A DNA stretch of 44,570 nt from Bacteroidota bacterium (GTDB lineage: Bacteria; Bacteroidota; Bacteroidia; Bacteroidales; VadinHA17): the NCBI GenBank assembly GCA_029552825.1, contig JAKPDL010000169.1, positions 1 to 44,570 of the forward strand, in the 5' to 3' direction. This document shows, one piece after another, positions 9,264-17,530 of this stretch (positions are counted from its first letter, which is position 1; every line of letters starts with the position of its first letter). The notes beneath the pieces are model-generated. The model was not told the DNA's origin. It did no database searches and saw only the letters and a list, made by a program, of their open reading frames with translations. Made by a program: the position numbers and the translations under genes.

Positions 9264-11108
9264 CTAAAATTTCGGAAGTCCTTTAAGAATACTGCTGATT
9301 CCGTTTTTAATGCGGTTTATTACCCCTTGTTCTTTATCACTTCGCATATAGATGTCAGCAATAATATCTTTGTATTTTTCTGCAATTATGTTTCTTCTCA
9401 GTTTTAATGTGGGGGAGAGTTCTCCAGTCTGCGGTGACCATTCATCAGTAATAAGCCTGAATCTTTTTATCTGTTCATGTTCGCCGAGACTTTTATTAAC
9501 ATGGTTAACTTCTTTTGCAATTCTATCTATTACTTCCGGAATTTCTATTAGTTCCTTGTTATCCCTGAAGTGAATTTTATGCTCCGAACACCAGTCGTGC
9601 AGATAGGTAAAGTTTGGTGAGATGATTGCACTGGCAAATTTTTCGTTTTCTCCGATTACCATTGCCTGTTCGATAAACATTGATTCTTTAAGTTTGTTTT
9701 CGATTGGCTGAGGCGCTATGTATTTACCTGCCGAGAGTTTAAACATCTCTTTTTTACGGTCGGTTATACGGAGAAAACGCCCGTCTTCAATTACACCTAT
9801 ATCTCCTGTGTGGAAAAATCCTTCACTGTCAATCACCTCGGCTGTCAATTCAGGTGCTTTGTAATATCCCAGCATTACATTGGGGCCTTTGCATAGTATT
9901 TCACCGTCGTCGGCAATTTTTACTTCAACATTTTCTACCACCGGTCCAACGGTTTCAAATTTTATATCATCCAGCCGTAAAGGGTTGACAGCTATAACGG
10001 GAGAGGTTTCGGTGAGGCCGTAACCCTGCAGCACAGGCAGTCCGGCTGCCCAGAAAATACGCTCAAGACGGTTCTGTAATGCTGCCCCACCTGATACTAT
10101 TGCTTCCACATTGTTGCCCAGTGCTTCTCTCCATTTGCTGAAAACAAGTTTACGTGCTATGCTTAGCTTAAGTTTGTAAAAGACTGATTTACCCTTCAGT
10201 TTATATTTTAATCCCAGGTTTACAGCCCAGAAGAAAATAAGTCTTTTAATTAAAGGCAAGCTCTTGCCTTTGGTAATAATGTTATCATATATTTTTTCAA
10301 GTAACCTCGGAACTGTTGTAAAAAGATTAGGTTTTACCTCTCTGATACATTCGGCAATAATACCCATATTGTCAATATAATAAATGCTTATGCCCTTATA
10401 CTGAAAATGGTAGTTCATCATTCTTTCGTAAACATGGCATAACGGCAGAAAACTGACAGCTTTGTGTCCATAACCCATGTGATGAGCTCCTACAGTTGCC
10501 TTGACATTGGATATCAGATTATTATGCGAAAGCATCACCCCTTTCGAATTTCCCGTAGTGCCCGACGTATAAATTATTGTAACCATGTCTTCAGGCCGGA
10601 TACTACCCTTGATTCTCTTCAATTCATCAGCATATTTGTCAGCATTAGATTTACCTGCTTCTATTATTTCCGAAAAGTCTCTTACACCTTCAACGGGTTC
10701 GAATGAAAAAATATCTTTGAGATTCTTTAAGTTGTCCGCAATTGGTTTAACCTTATTGTATATTGACTTATTGCCTAAAATAATAGCTTTTACTTCAGCA
10801 TGGTCGAGAATATATGCGTATTCGTCGGTTCCAATTGTAGGATAGACCGGTACATGAATCATTCCAGCCTGAGCAAGTCCCATATCGACAAAATTCCATT
10901 CAGGCTTGTTTGGAGATATTGTGGCAATCTTGTCTCCCTGTTTGTAACCCATTGCCATGAGTCCATAACTTACCCAGTTTACATGATTTGCTACATCTTC
11001 GGTTGAATATGTATACCAGCCCCCATCATTCCTGCCTCCGTACATGTCATCCCTGGGATATTGCTTCAGATTAAGCTCAATGATATCAAATGTTCTGGTT
11101 ACTTCCAT
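9264..11108 (-). CDS. Long-chain acyl-CoA synthetase (AMP-binding)
   Basis: 614 residues, full length for the FACL/FadD15-like branch of the ANL superfamily. The P-loop-like core VTIIYTSGTTGNSKGVMLSH (A3), LQGYGLTETSPV (A5) and FHTGDIGVIEDGRFLRITDR (A7/A8) are intact. The C-terminal lysine region KLSAGKYIAPQPIENKL is also present. The enzyme activates fatty acids to acyl-AMP and then acyl-CoA at the inner face of the membrane. The basic C-terminus (INRIKNGISSILKGLPKF) may be an amphipathic membrane contact. It is on the same strand as alaS but 182 bp away, probably in a separate transcription unit. The 11109-11290 gap shows no recognisable element. Confidence 0.93.
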   Translation of the reverse strand: MEVTRTFDIIELNLKQYPRDDMYGGRNDGGWYTYSTEDVANHVNWVSYGLMAMGYKQGDKIATISPNKPEWNFVDMGLAQAGMIHVPVYPTIGTDEYAYILDHAEVKAIILGNKSIYNKVKPIADNLKNLKDIFSFEPVEGVRDFSEIIEAGKSNADKYADELKRIKGSIRPEDMVTIIYTSGTTGNSKGVMLSHNNLISNVKATVGAHHMGYGHKAVSFLPLCHVYERMMNYHFQYKGISIYYIDNMGIIAECIREVKPNLFTTVPRLLEKIYDNIITKGKSLPLIKRLIFFWAVNLGLKYKLKGKSVFYKLKLSIARKLVFSKWREALGNNVEAIVSGGAALQNRLERIFWAAGLPVLQGYGLTETSPVIAVNPLRLDDIKFETVGPVVENVEVKIADDGEILCKGPNVMLGYYKAPELTAEVIDSEGFFHTGDIGVIEDGRFLRITDRKKEMFKLSAGKYIAPQPIENKLKESMFIEQAMVIGENEKFASAIISPNFTYLHDWCSEHKIHFRDNKELIEIPEVIDRIAKEVNHVNKSLGEHEQIKRFRLITDEWSPQTGELSPTLKLRRNIIAEKYKDIIADIYMRSDKEQGVINRIKNGISSILKGLPKF

Positions 11109-11290
11109 TTTGCTTCACTTTTAAATTAAATGCAATTCTAACAAAATTTTTCGAACAAATACAAAATTGTCACAATAATATCAGAGATAATCATGCTAAG
11201 TAACTTATTTTCAATTTAATATACGATAAGAAAATAAGTGAGTTTTTCGACCAGAAAATTACTGTTACGGAAAAGCTGAATTGACCTTGA

Positions 11291-13924
11291 TTATCTGTTA
11301 TTAATCCAGTTTTCAGCAAGGTTCAGAGCATCCTGCAGTCCTGACGGCTTTTTGCCTCCGGCAGTTGCAAGGAAGGGTTGTCCGCCACCGCCGCCTTCAA
11401 TGGCGGGTGAAATATATTTAATCAGGTCGGTTGCCGAAATATTTTTCTCTTTAACAAGCCTGTCACTAACAAGAACTATCAGATGTGCCTTCTTATCTGA
11501 AGATGAACCAGCTACAAATACCAGATCATCATAAATGTTTCTGAGCTGGTGGGCAATGTTTTTCAGCAATTCGGGTGAGTCGGTATCCACGATGCCCTTT
11601 ATGAATCTAATCCCATTAACTACAGTGGCTTTATCTTCAAGGTTTTTCCGGTAGATTGCAGCAAGTTGCGACTGCATTCTCTCGATGTTCTTTCTTAGGG
11701 TAGCATTTTCCGAAAGAAGTTTCCTTACATTCTCTGCAATGTTTCCTGTGCTCTTAAGAAGTTCTGCCACCTCATCAGCTTCACTGATTCTTGAGTTAAT
11801 ATATTCTTCCGCTTTCTCACCGGTTACGGCTTCTATTCTTCTAACTCCTGCAGATATTGCACTCTCAGAGATGATTTTGAAAATTCCTATCGAACCTGTA
11901 TTCCTGACATGTGTTCCGCCGCATAGCTCAACCGACTCTCCGAACTTTACAACTCGCACAGTGTCACCATATTTTTCACCAAAAAGTGCAATGGCACCAA
12001 TTTTTTTGGCTTCTTCAAAAGGAACATCTTTATAGACAGTCTGGTCGATATTTTGTCTTATATGGTGATTTACAATTTTTTCAACCTTTATGATTTCTTC
12101 CTGAGTCATTTTTGCGAAGTGGCTGAAATCGAATCTCAGGCGCTCCCAGGTAACGAGTGATCCTTTCTGTTCAACATGTTTACCAAGAACTTCCCTCAAT
12201 GCATGATGAAGCAAGTGCGTTGCTGTATGGTTGCAGGCTGTCATGAGTCGCTTCCTGGTGTCAACCGAAGCTCTGAACACTGCAGAAGGATCAGAAGGCA
12301 GCCGGTCGGTTATATGAATAATCAAATTGTTTTCCTTAATTGTATCAGTAATTTTTATTTTTTCGTCCCCGCATGTCAGAATTCCCGAGTCACCTGCCTG
12401 CCCACCCGATTCGGCATAAAAAGGTGTTCTGTCAAATACCAGATTATACTGGTCTTTTCCTTTAATTTTAACTTTGCGGTATCTGGTAATGAGTACATCA
12501 TCTTCTGTTTTCTCATAACCTGTGAATTCAGTTGTATCAGAAGATTCCCTTACAATTACCCAGTCGCCCGTATCAACTGCAGCATCTTCTCTCGACCTCT
12601 CTTTCTGAGCATTCATAGCTGCTTCAAACCCTTCCGTATCAATTTTTAACTGATTCTCTCTGAGAATCAATTCTGTGAGGTCAACAGGAAATCCGTAAGT
12701 GTCGTAAAGTTCAAATGCCTCATTTCCCGGTAATGTATCTTTGCCTTCCTCTTTGAGCTCTGAAATTCTCTTTTCAATCATTCTAAGTCCTTTACCGAGA
12801 GTCTTGAGAAAAGCAGCCTCCTCCTCCTGTATAACTCTGGTAATGAGGTCTTTATTTTTAATAAGCTCCGGATACTGATCACCCATTATACTGGCAAGCG
12901 TACCGGTAAGCCTGTGGATAAAAGGTTCCTCCATGCCAAGGTATGTATAACCGTACCTTACAGCTCTTCTCAGTATGCGACGTATTACATAACCGGCTTT
13001 ATTGTTCGACGGAAGCTGCCCATCAGCTATTGAGAAAGAGACTGCCCGCAAATGGTCGGCAATTACCCGCATGGCAACGTCCTGCATCCCTCCATTGCCA
13101 TATTTTTTACCTGTCACTGATGAAATTTCATCTATAATTGACCTGAAAATATCTGTGTCATAATTTGAAGTTTTCCCCTGAACCACCATGCAGAGGCGTT
13201 CAAATCCCATGCCTGTATCCACATGCTTTTCAGGCAGCGGCTCAAGAGTTCCATCGGCTTTTCTGTTATACTGAATGAAAACAAGGTTCCATATCTCTAT
13301 TACCAGCGGATGTCCTTTGTTTATAAGCAGATGACCCGGCATTTCCTTTCTCTCATTCTCACTTCTCAAGTCAATATGTATTTCAGAACATGGCCCGCAT
13401 GGACCTGTATCGCCCATCTCCCAGAAATTGTCCTTCTTTGAGCCTTTGAGAACTTTGTTGCTGGCATTGTTGAAACATTTCAGCCAGTAGCGATACGATT
13501 CATCATCAAATGGAACATTCTCATTTTCGCTACCCTCAAAAACGGTCGCATAAAGCCTCTCCTCGGGAATTTTAAGCCAGGCAGTGAGAAACTCCCATGC
13601 CCATTCAATAGCTTCCTTTTTGAAATAATCACCAAACGACCAGTTACCGAGCATTTCAAACATCGTGTGATGGTAAGTGTCGTGGCCTACCTCTTCAAGG
13701 TCGTTGTGTTTGCCCGATACCCTGAGACATTTCTGTGAATTTGCAACCCTCCTATGAACGGCCTGCTGATGCCCTAAAAAAATGTCCTTGAACTGGTTCA
13801 TGCCCGCATTGGTGAACATGAGTGTGGGGTCATTCCTTACAACCATACTTGCCGACGGCACAATAACATGTCCTTTGGATTTGAAAAAATCAAGAAACTT
13901 CTGCCTCAGTTCACCGGATTTCAT
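11291..13924 (-). CDS. alaS: Alanine--tRNA ligase
   Basis: 877 residues, the usual bacterial AlaRS length. The class II catalytic domain starts RQKFLDFFKSKGHVIVPSAS with motif 2/3 regions (FTNAGMNQFKDIFLG). The editing domain has both zinc-site parts, HTATHLLHHALR and CGGTHVRNTG. A coiled coil follows (ENATLRKNIERMQSQLAAI), and the C-Ala region ends with the glycine-rich GGGGGQPFLATAGG. It charges tRNA-Ala in the cytoplasm and clears mischarged Ser/Gly. It is divergent from the M23 peptidase gene at 14032. I found no T-box or leader attenuator before it. Confidence 0.98.
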   Translation of the reverse strand: MKSGELRQKFLDFFKSKGHVIVPSASMVVRNDPTLMFTNAGMNQFKDIFLGHQQAVHRRVANSQKCLRVSGKHNDLEEVGHDTYHHTMFEMLGNWSFGDYFKKEAIEWAWEFLTAWLKIPEERLYATVFEGSENENVPFDDESYRYWLKCFNNASNKVLKGSKKDNFWEMGDTGPCGPCSEIHIDLRSENERKEMPGHLLINKGHPLVIEIWNLVFIQYNRKADGTLEPLPEKHVDTGMGFERLCMVVQGKTSNYDTDIFRSIIDEISSVTGKKYGNGGMQDVAMRVIADHLRAVSFSIADGQLPSNNKAGYVIRRILRRAVRYGYTYLGMEEPFIHRLTGTLASIMGDQYPELIKNKDLITRVIQEEEAAFLKTLGKGLRMIEKRISELKEEGKDTLPGNEAFELYDTYGFPVDLTELILRENQLKIDTEGFEAAMNAQKERSREDAAVDTGDWVIVRESSDTTEFTGYEKTEDDVLITRYRKVKIKGKDQYNLVFDRTPFYAESGGQAGDSGILTCGDEKIKITDTIKENNLIIHITDRLPSDPSAVFRASVDTRKRLMTACNHTATHLLHHALREVLGKHVEQKGSLVTWERLRFDFSHFAKMTQEEIIKVEKIVNHHIRQNIDQTVYKDVPFEEAKKIGAIALFGEKYGDTVRVVKFGESVELCGGTHVRNTGSIGIFKIISESAISAGVRRIEAVTGEKAEEYINSRISEADEVAELLKSTGNIAENVRKLLSENATLRKNIERMQSQLAAIYRKNLEDKATVVNGIRFIKGIVDTDSPELLKNIAHQLRNIYDDLVFVAGSSSDKKAHLIVLVSDRLVKEKNISATDLIKYISPAIEGGGGGQPFLATAGGKKPSGLQDALNLAENWINNR

Positions 13925-13970
13925 TGACTCATTCTTATTTAAGTGGTTAAAAAATTATCCCGAATCGGGC

Positions 13971-14001
13971 TTGTAAAATTAATTTATTTACTTTAGATTT
14001 G
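13971..14001 (+). promoter_or_regulatory. Bacteroidota promoter of the first M23 peptidase gene
   Basis: A -33 TTG at 13971-13973 is followed after 20 bp by TAGATTTG at 13994-14001, a full match to TTG-N19-21-TAnnTTTG. Transcription would start near 14007, about 25 nt before the proposed TTG start codon at 14032. A small palindrome (CCCGA-A-TCGGG, 13959-13969) touches its upstream edge. Confidence 0.6.
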
Positions 14002-14031
14002 TCAGAACCTGAATAAAAAAGATATTTCAGT

Positions 14032-15003
14032 TTGTTTTTAAAGAACCGTAAATACATTTTTGATCACAGTGACCTGCAATTTAAGCAAGTTAAATTGCCA
14101 TTGAAAATCAGACTATTAAGATTTTTAATGTGGTTTGTACTTTCAATTGCAGTATCATCTGTTTATCTAAAAATTTTTTTCAACCGGTTCGGTTCTCCTG
14201 AAGAAAAAATGTTAAACAACGAAATTGAGAATCTTAAGCTTTCGTACTCAATACTGGAGATGAAGTTTGATAATGCATTCAGGGTGATTGAACAACTGAG
14301 GCTTTCTGACGACGGGCGCTACAGGCCGATACTGAACATGGATACAATTCCTTCATCATTCAGGAATCCAGGATACGGAGGTGTTGACAGATACAACGAA
14401 TTCAAGAACCTGAAAAATGCTGAGCTGGTAATTAACGCCCGCAGCAAGTTTGATCTGCTGAAAAACATGACGAAAGTCCAGGAAGAGTCGTTCAGGGAAA
14501 TTGAAGAAAGAAAAGATGAATGGAAGAGGGAAAATGAGCACCTGCCGAAAATATGCCCTGTTGATGTCTCAATACCCAGAGGTGATGGAATAAAATTCCG
14601 GCAAGAACATCCCGTTCTTGGCACTGCAAGATGGCATTACGGACAGGACTTCCTTGCACCATACGGTACTGAGGTTTATGCAACAGGAGCAGGCACCGTT
14701 GTAGCTGCAGGCTGGAGCTCTAATGGTTTCGGATATCATGTGATCATCGATCACGGATACGGGTTCAGAACAATATATGGGCACCTGAGCAAGATTGATG
14801 TGCCTGTGGGACTCAATGTCAAAAGGGGTGACAGAATAGGACTGAGCGGAAATTCAGGGACATCTTCAGGTCCACACCTACATTACCAGATCGATTATAA
14901 CGGCACACACCAGAATCCTCTATGGTTCTTCTCAGATGATCTTACACCCGAAGAATACAGAGACATGATAATGACCCTGAACTCAAAGTCAAAATTCCGC
15001 TGA
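14032..15003 (+). CDS. M23 (LytM-type) peptidoglycan endopeptidase, membrane-anchored, TTG start
   Basis: 323 residues. One transmembrane segment (about 30-50) is followed by a coiled coil (about 58-90 and 125-170) and a C-terminal LytM domain (about 185-310). The zinc ligands are complete: H-x3-D in WHYGQDF and HxH in GPHLHYQID, plus the helper histidine in IDHGYGFRTIYGHL. It should cleave peptidoglycan cross-bridges in the periplasm. No ATG occurs before the transmembrane segment. The TTG at 14032 gives an N-terminus (KNRKYIFDHSDLQFKQVKL) that aligns with the paralogue immediately downstream (KAKYKFNPESLSFDRITL), which supports this start. The promoter position agrees with it. Confidence 0.88.
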   Translation: MFLKNRKYIFDHSDLQFKQVKLPLKIRLLRFLMWFVLSIAVSSVYLKIFFNRFGSPEEKMLNNEIENLKLSYSILEMKFDNAFRVIEQLRLSDDGRYRPILNMDTIPSSFRNPGYGGVDRYNEFKNLKNAELVINARSKFDLLKNMTKVQEESFREIEERKDEWKRENEHLPKICPVDVSIPRGDGIKFRQEHPVLGTARWHYGQDFLAPYGTEVYATGAGTVVAAGWSSNGFGYHVIIDHGYGFRTIYGHLSKIDVPVGLNVKRGDRIGLSGNSGTSSGPHLHYQIDYNGTHQNPLWFFSDDLTPEEYRDMIMTLNSKSKFR

Positions 15004-15068
15004 AAAATAATTTTTCACTGTTTTTGATAAATTTCATCATAAGTGTTTAAAATCACACATTTACCTGA

Positions 15069-15099
15069 TTTTGTTCTTCCCTTTTAATTTATATATTTG
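15069..15099 (+). promoter_or_regulatory. Bacteroidota promoter giving a near-leaderless mRNA for the second M23 gene
   Basis: TTTTG at 15069-15073 lies 18 bp upstream of TATATTTG at 15092-15099. The ATG at 15107 is only 7 bp after the box, so the transcript would have almost no leader. The extended string TATATTTGCACTCG (15092-15105) recurs exactly before the tRNA-Val array at 40446. Confidence 0.65.
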
Positions 15100-15106
15100 C
15101 ACTCGC

Positions 15107-16078
15107 ATGGGAAAAGCAAAATATAAGTTTAATCCGGAATCACTGAGTTTTGACAGAATAACACTGGGTTTCAGAGATATTCTGTTGAGATTTATGGCAT
15201 ATTTTCTCGGTTCACTTTTTATTGCAGCAATTTATGGCGTGATTTTTACAATATTCTTTGATTCCCCCAAGGAGAAGGCCTTAAAACGGGAAATAGAACA
15301 GCTTACCCTGCAATATGAGCTTATGAACCGGGAAATGGATAACATGGAAAAAATTCTGGATCATCTTAAGGAAACTGACGATAATCTTTACCGTACAATT
15401 TTTGAAGCAGAGCCTGTGCCGTCAACTCTCAGGGAGGGAGGAATTGGAGGCATCAACCGGTATAAAGAACTTGAGAACTACAGTAATGCAAAACTAATTA
15501 TAGAGACTGCAAAGAAGCTCGATAGAATAAAGAAGAAAATAGTAGTGCAGTCAAAATCGTTTGATGAGCTTATTTCACTGGCACGAGAAAAAGAAGAAAT
15601 GCTTGCTTCAATCCCGGCTATAATGCCAGTCTCGAACAAAGACCTTACCAGAACTGCCTCTGGATGGGGACTTAGAATCCATCCTATTTACAAAATCGTA
15701 AGATTCCACTATGGCATGGACTTTACTGCACCTGTAGGTACTGAAGTATATGCAACCGGCGATGGAGTTGTGGAAAGTATCATTTCGTCCAGGAGAGGTT
15801 ACGGCAATCATATTGTTGTTAACCACGGTTTTGGTTATAAGACACTCTATGCTCACCTCGACAGATTTAATGTGCGGCAGGGACAGAAAGTAAAAAGAGG
15901 TGATGTTATTGGTTTTGTAGGAAACACTGGTCTGTCAATAGCACCGCATCTGCACTATGAGGTTGAACTTAACGGAATAAAGGTTGATCCATCAAATTAC
16001 TTCTTCCATGACCTCACTCCTGAGGAATACGAGCGCATAGTTGAAATAGCCTCACGAAGCGGACAGTCGTTCGATTAA
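15107..16078 (+). CDS. M23 (LytM-type) peptidoglycan endopeptidase, paralogue of the upstream gene
   Basis: 323 residues from the ATG at 15107; the longer frame from a TTG at 15071 would contain the promoter, so I reject it. A transmembrane segment (about 32-55) precedes a coiled coil (KEKALKREIEQLTLQYELMN; MDNMEKILDHLKETDDNLY). A LytM domain follows with zinc ligands in FHYGMDFTAP and APHLHYEVEL. It is the same length and architecture as the gene at 14032, so this is an old tandem duplication. The tail LTPEEYERIVEIASRSGQ also parallels LTPEEYRDMIMTLNSKS in the first copy. It acts in the periplasm on peptidoglycan. CapA-like starts 24 bp downstream, suggesting co-transcription. Confidence 0.92.
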   Translation: MGKAKYKFNPESLSFDRITLGFRDILLRFMAYFLGSLFIAAIYGVIFTIFFDSPKEKALKREIEQLTLQYELMNREMDNMEKILDHLKETDDNLYRTIFEAEPVPSTLREGGIGGINRYKELENYSNAKLIIETAKKLDRIKKKIVVQSKSFDELISLAREKEEMLASIPAIMPVSNKDLTRTASGWGLRIHPIYKIVRFHYGMDFTAPVGTEVYATGDGVVESIISSRRGYGNHIVVNHGFGYKTLYAHLDRFNVRQGQKVKRGDVIGFVGNTGLSIAPHLHYEVELNGIKVDPSNYFFHDLTPEEYERIVEIASRSGQSFD

Positions 16079-16102
16079 GATTATCTTATTCACAGTGCTT
16101 TT

Positions 16103-17179
16103 ATGAGGATAAGCATTATACCTTTTTTAATTATTGTTTGTTATCAGCTTTTTTTTGTTTTTGAGGAACCAAAAGCGCAGACAGGTGATTCCTGCATGAC
16201 GGCAAAACGTTTTGTTATTGCCGGCGTAGGCGATATAATGCCCGGAACATCTTATCCATCACCGAAATATCTTCCACCAGATAATAATCCTTATCCTCTG
16301 ATTGAAAATGTCGCCGATATCCTCAGAGAACCGGATATTACATTCGGGAACCTCGAAGGCTCCTTCCTTAACGAAGGTGAACCACTTAAAAAATGCAGGG
16401 ATACCACAAATTGCTATATTTTCAGAATACCTGAGAAGTATGCCGGCGTACTCTCTTATGCAGGCTTCGATCTGATAAGCATTGCCAATAATCATTTCAT
16501 GGACTTCGGATCGCCGGCAGTAATCCGTACAATGCAACTACTTGATTCCCTTGGAATAAAATATGCTGGCACAGAAGAAGTTCCATATGCAATAATAACC
16601 AGGGATTCAATAACTGTGGGCTTCTGCGCCTTTTCGGTAAATAAAGGTATTCTTAACCTGAACGATTATGAAACTGCAGAGAAAATAGTCAGGAAACTCG
16701 ACAGTGAGTGCAATATAGTTATTGTATCATTTCATGGAGGTGCCGAAGGAGCAGAAAATCAAAGGGTTACCAGAAACCGTGAATATTTCCACGGAGAAGA
16801 CCGTGGCAACGTTTATGAATTTGCCCATAAAATGATAAATGCAGGTGCAGATGTTGTATTCGGGCACGGACCTCATGTCACCCGGGCTATCGAATTATAT
16901 AAAGACAGATTGATATGCTACAGCCTTGGTAACTTTTGCACTTACAGGAGAATAAATGTTGCAGGCCCAAACGGAATAGCCCCGGTAGTAAGAGTCGAAA
17001 CTGACATTACCGGCCGGTTTATTTCGGGTGATATAATACCCGTATATCATGACGCTGAAAGAATTGTCAGATACGATCCTTTAAAAAGGGCTGTTTTTAA
17101 AATCAGAGAGTTAACTTTGCTTGATTTCCCTGAGACAGGCATTGAAATAACTGATGATGGTAAAATCATAAAAAAATAA
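16103..17179 (+). CDS. CapA/PgsA-type metallophosphoesterase-like protein, exported
   Basis: 358 residues with an N-terminal signal or anchor (RISIIPFLIIVCYQLFFVF). The CapA fold has the metal-site motifs VGDIMPGTSY, FGNLEGSFL, SIANNHFMDFG, VSFHGGAEG, VFGHGPHVTR and CYSLGNF. In Bacillus the homologue belongs to poly-gamma-glutamate capsule synthesis, but most Bacteroidota copies occur without the capsule operon. No capB or capC is seen here, so the substrate is unknown. The position after two cell-wall peptidase genes fits an envelope role. The MerR gene follows after 5 bp. Confidence 0.87.
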   Translation: MRISIIPFLIIVCYQLFFVFEEPKAQTGDSCMTAKRFVIAGVGDIMPGTSYPSPKYLPPDNNPYPLIENVADILREPDITFGNLEGSFLNEGEPLKKCRDTTNCYIFRIPEKYAGVLSYAGFDLISIANNHFMDFGSPAVIRTMQLLDSLGIKYAGTEEVPYAIITRDSITVGFCAFSVNKGILNLNDYETAEKIVRKLDSECNIVIVSFHGGAEGAENQRVTRNREYFHGEDRGNVYEFAHKMINAGADVVFGHGPHVTRAIELYKDRLICYSLGNFCTYRRINVAGPNGIAPVVRVETDITGRFISGDIIPVYHDAERIVRYDPLKRAVFKIRELTLLDFPETGIEITDDGKIIKK

Positions 17180-17184
17180 TAAAT

Positions 17185-17520
17185 ATGCCATACAAAGAAA
17201 AACCGGTAGAAAAGCTTTTCTATACAATAGGAGAAGTCTCAAAAATTCTTAATGTACCGGTTTCTACGGTACGTTTCTGGGAAAACCAGTTCGAGATACT
17301 GAAACCCCGGAAAAACAAAAAAGGAAACAGACTTTTTATGCCTGAAGACCTTAAAAACCTGAAGATGATTCATTACCTGCTTAAAGAAAAGGGAATGACA
17401 ATAGCAGGAGCAAGGAAGCATCTTTCTGAAAAGTTGGATGAAACGGAATATAAACTGGCTATAAGAGAAACTCTTCTGAATATCAAAGAGTTATTAATTA
17501 ACTTGCGTAATAATATTTAA
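17185..17520 (+). CDS. MerR-family transcriptional regulator
   Basis: 111 residues. The winged helix-turn-helix occupies about residues 9-78: FYTIGEVSKILNVPVSTVRF, the typical MerR opening with RFWE, then RLFMPEDLKNLKMIHYLLKE. The remaining 30 residues are helical with no cysteine effector site. It is therefore a short MerR of the type that sits in Bacteroidota housekeeping operons and is not a metal sensor. It lies between CapA-like and Nif3 with gaps of 5 and 10 bp, so it is translated from the same message. Targets unknown. Confidence 0.93.
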   Translation: MPYKEKPVEKLFYTIGEVSKILNVPVSTVRFWENQFEILKPRKNKKGNRLFMPEDLKNLKMIHYLLKEKGMTIAGARKHLSEKLDETEYKLAIRETLLNIKELLINLRNNI

Positions 17521-17530
17521 GCCGATAACA

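Noticed and set aside
12176-12649. 157-codon frame opposite alaS
   Set aside because: Shadow of the AlaRS editing-domain region; no independent support.
15071-15106. Longer TTG start for the second M23 peptidase
   Set aside because: The extension spans the TATATTTG promoter box, and the alignment with the paralogue starts at the ATG at 15107.
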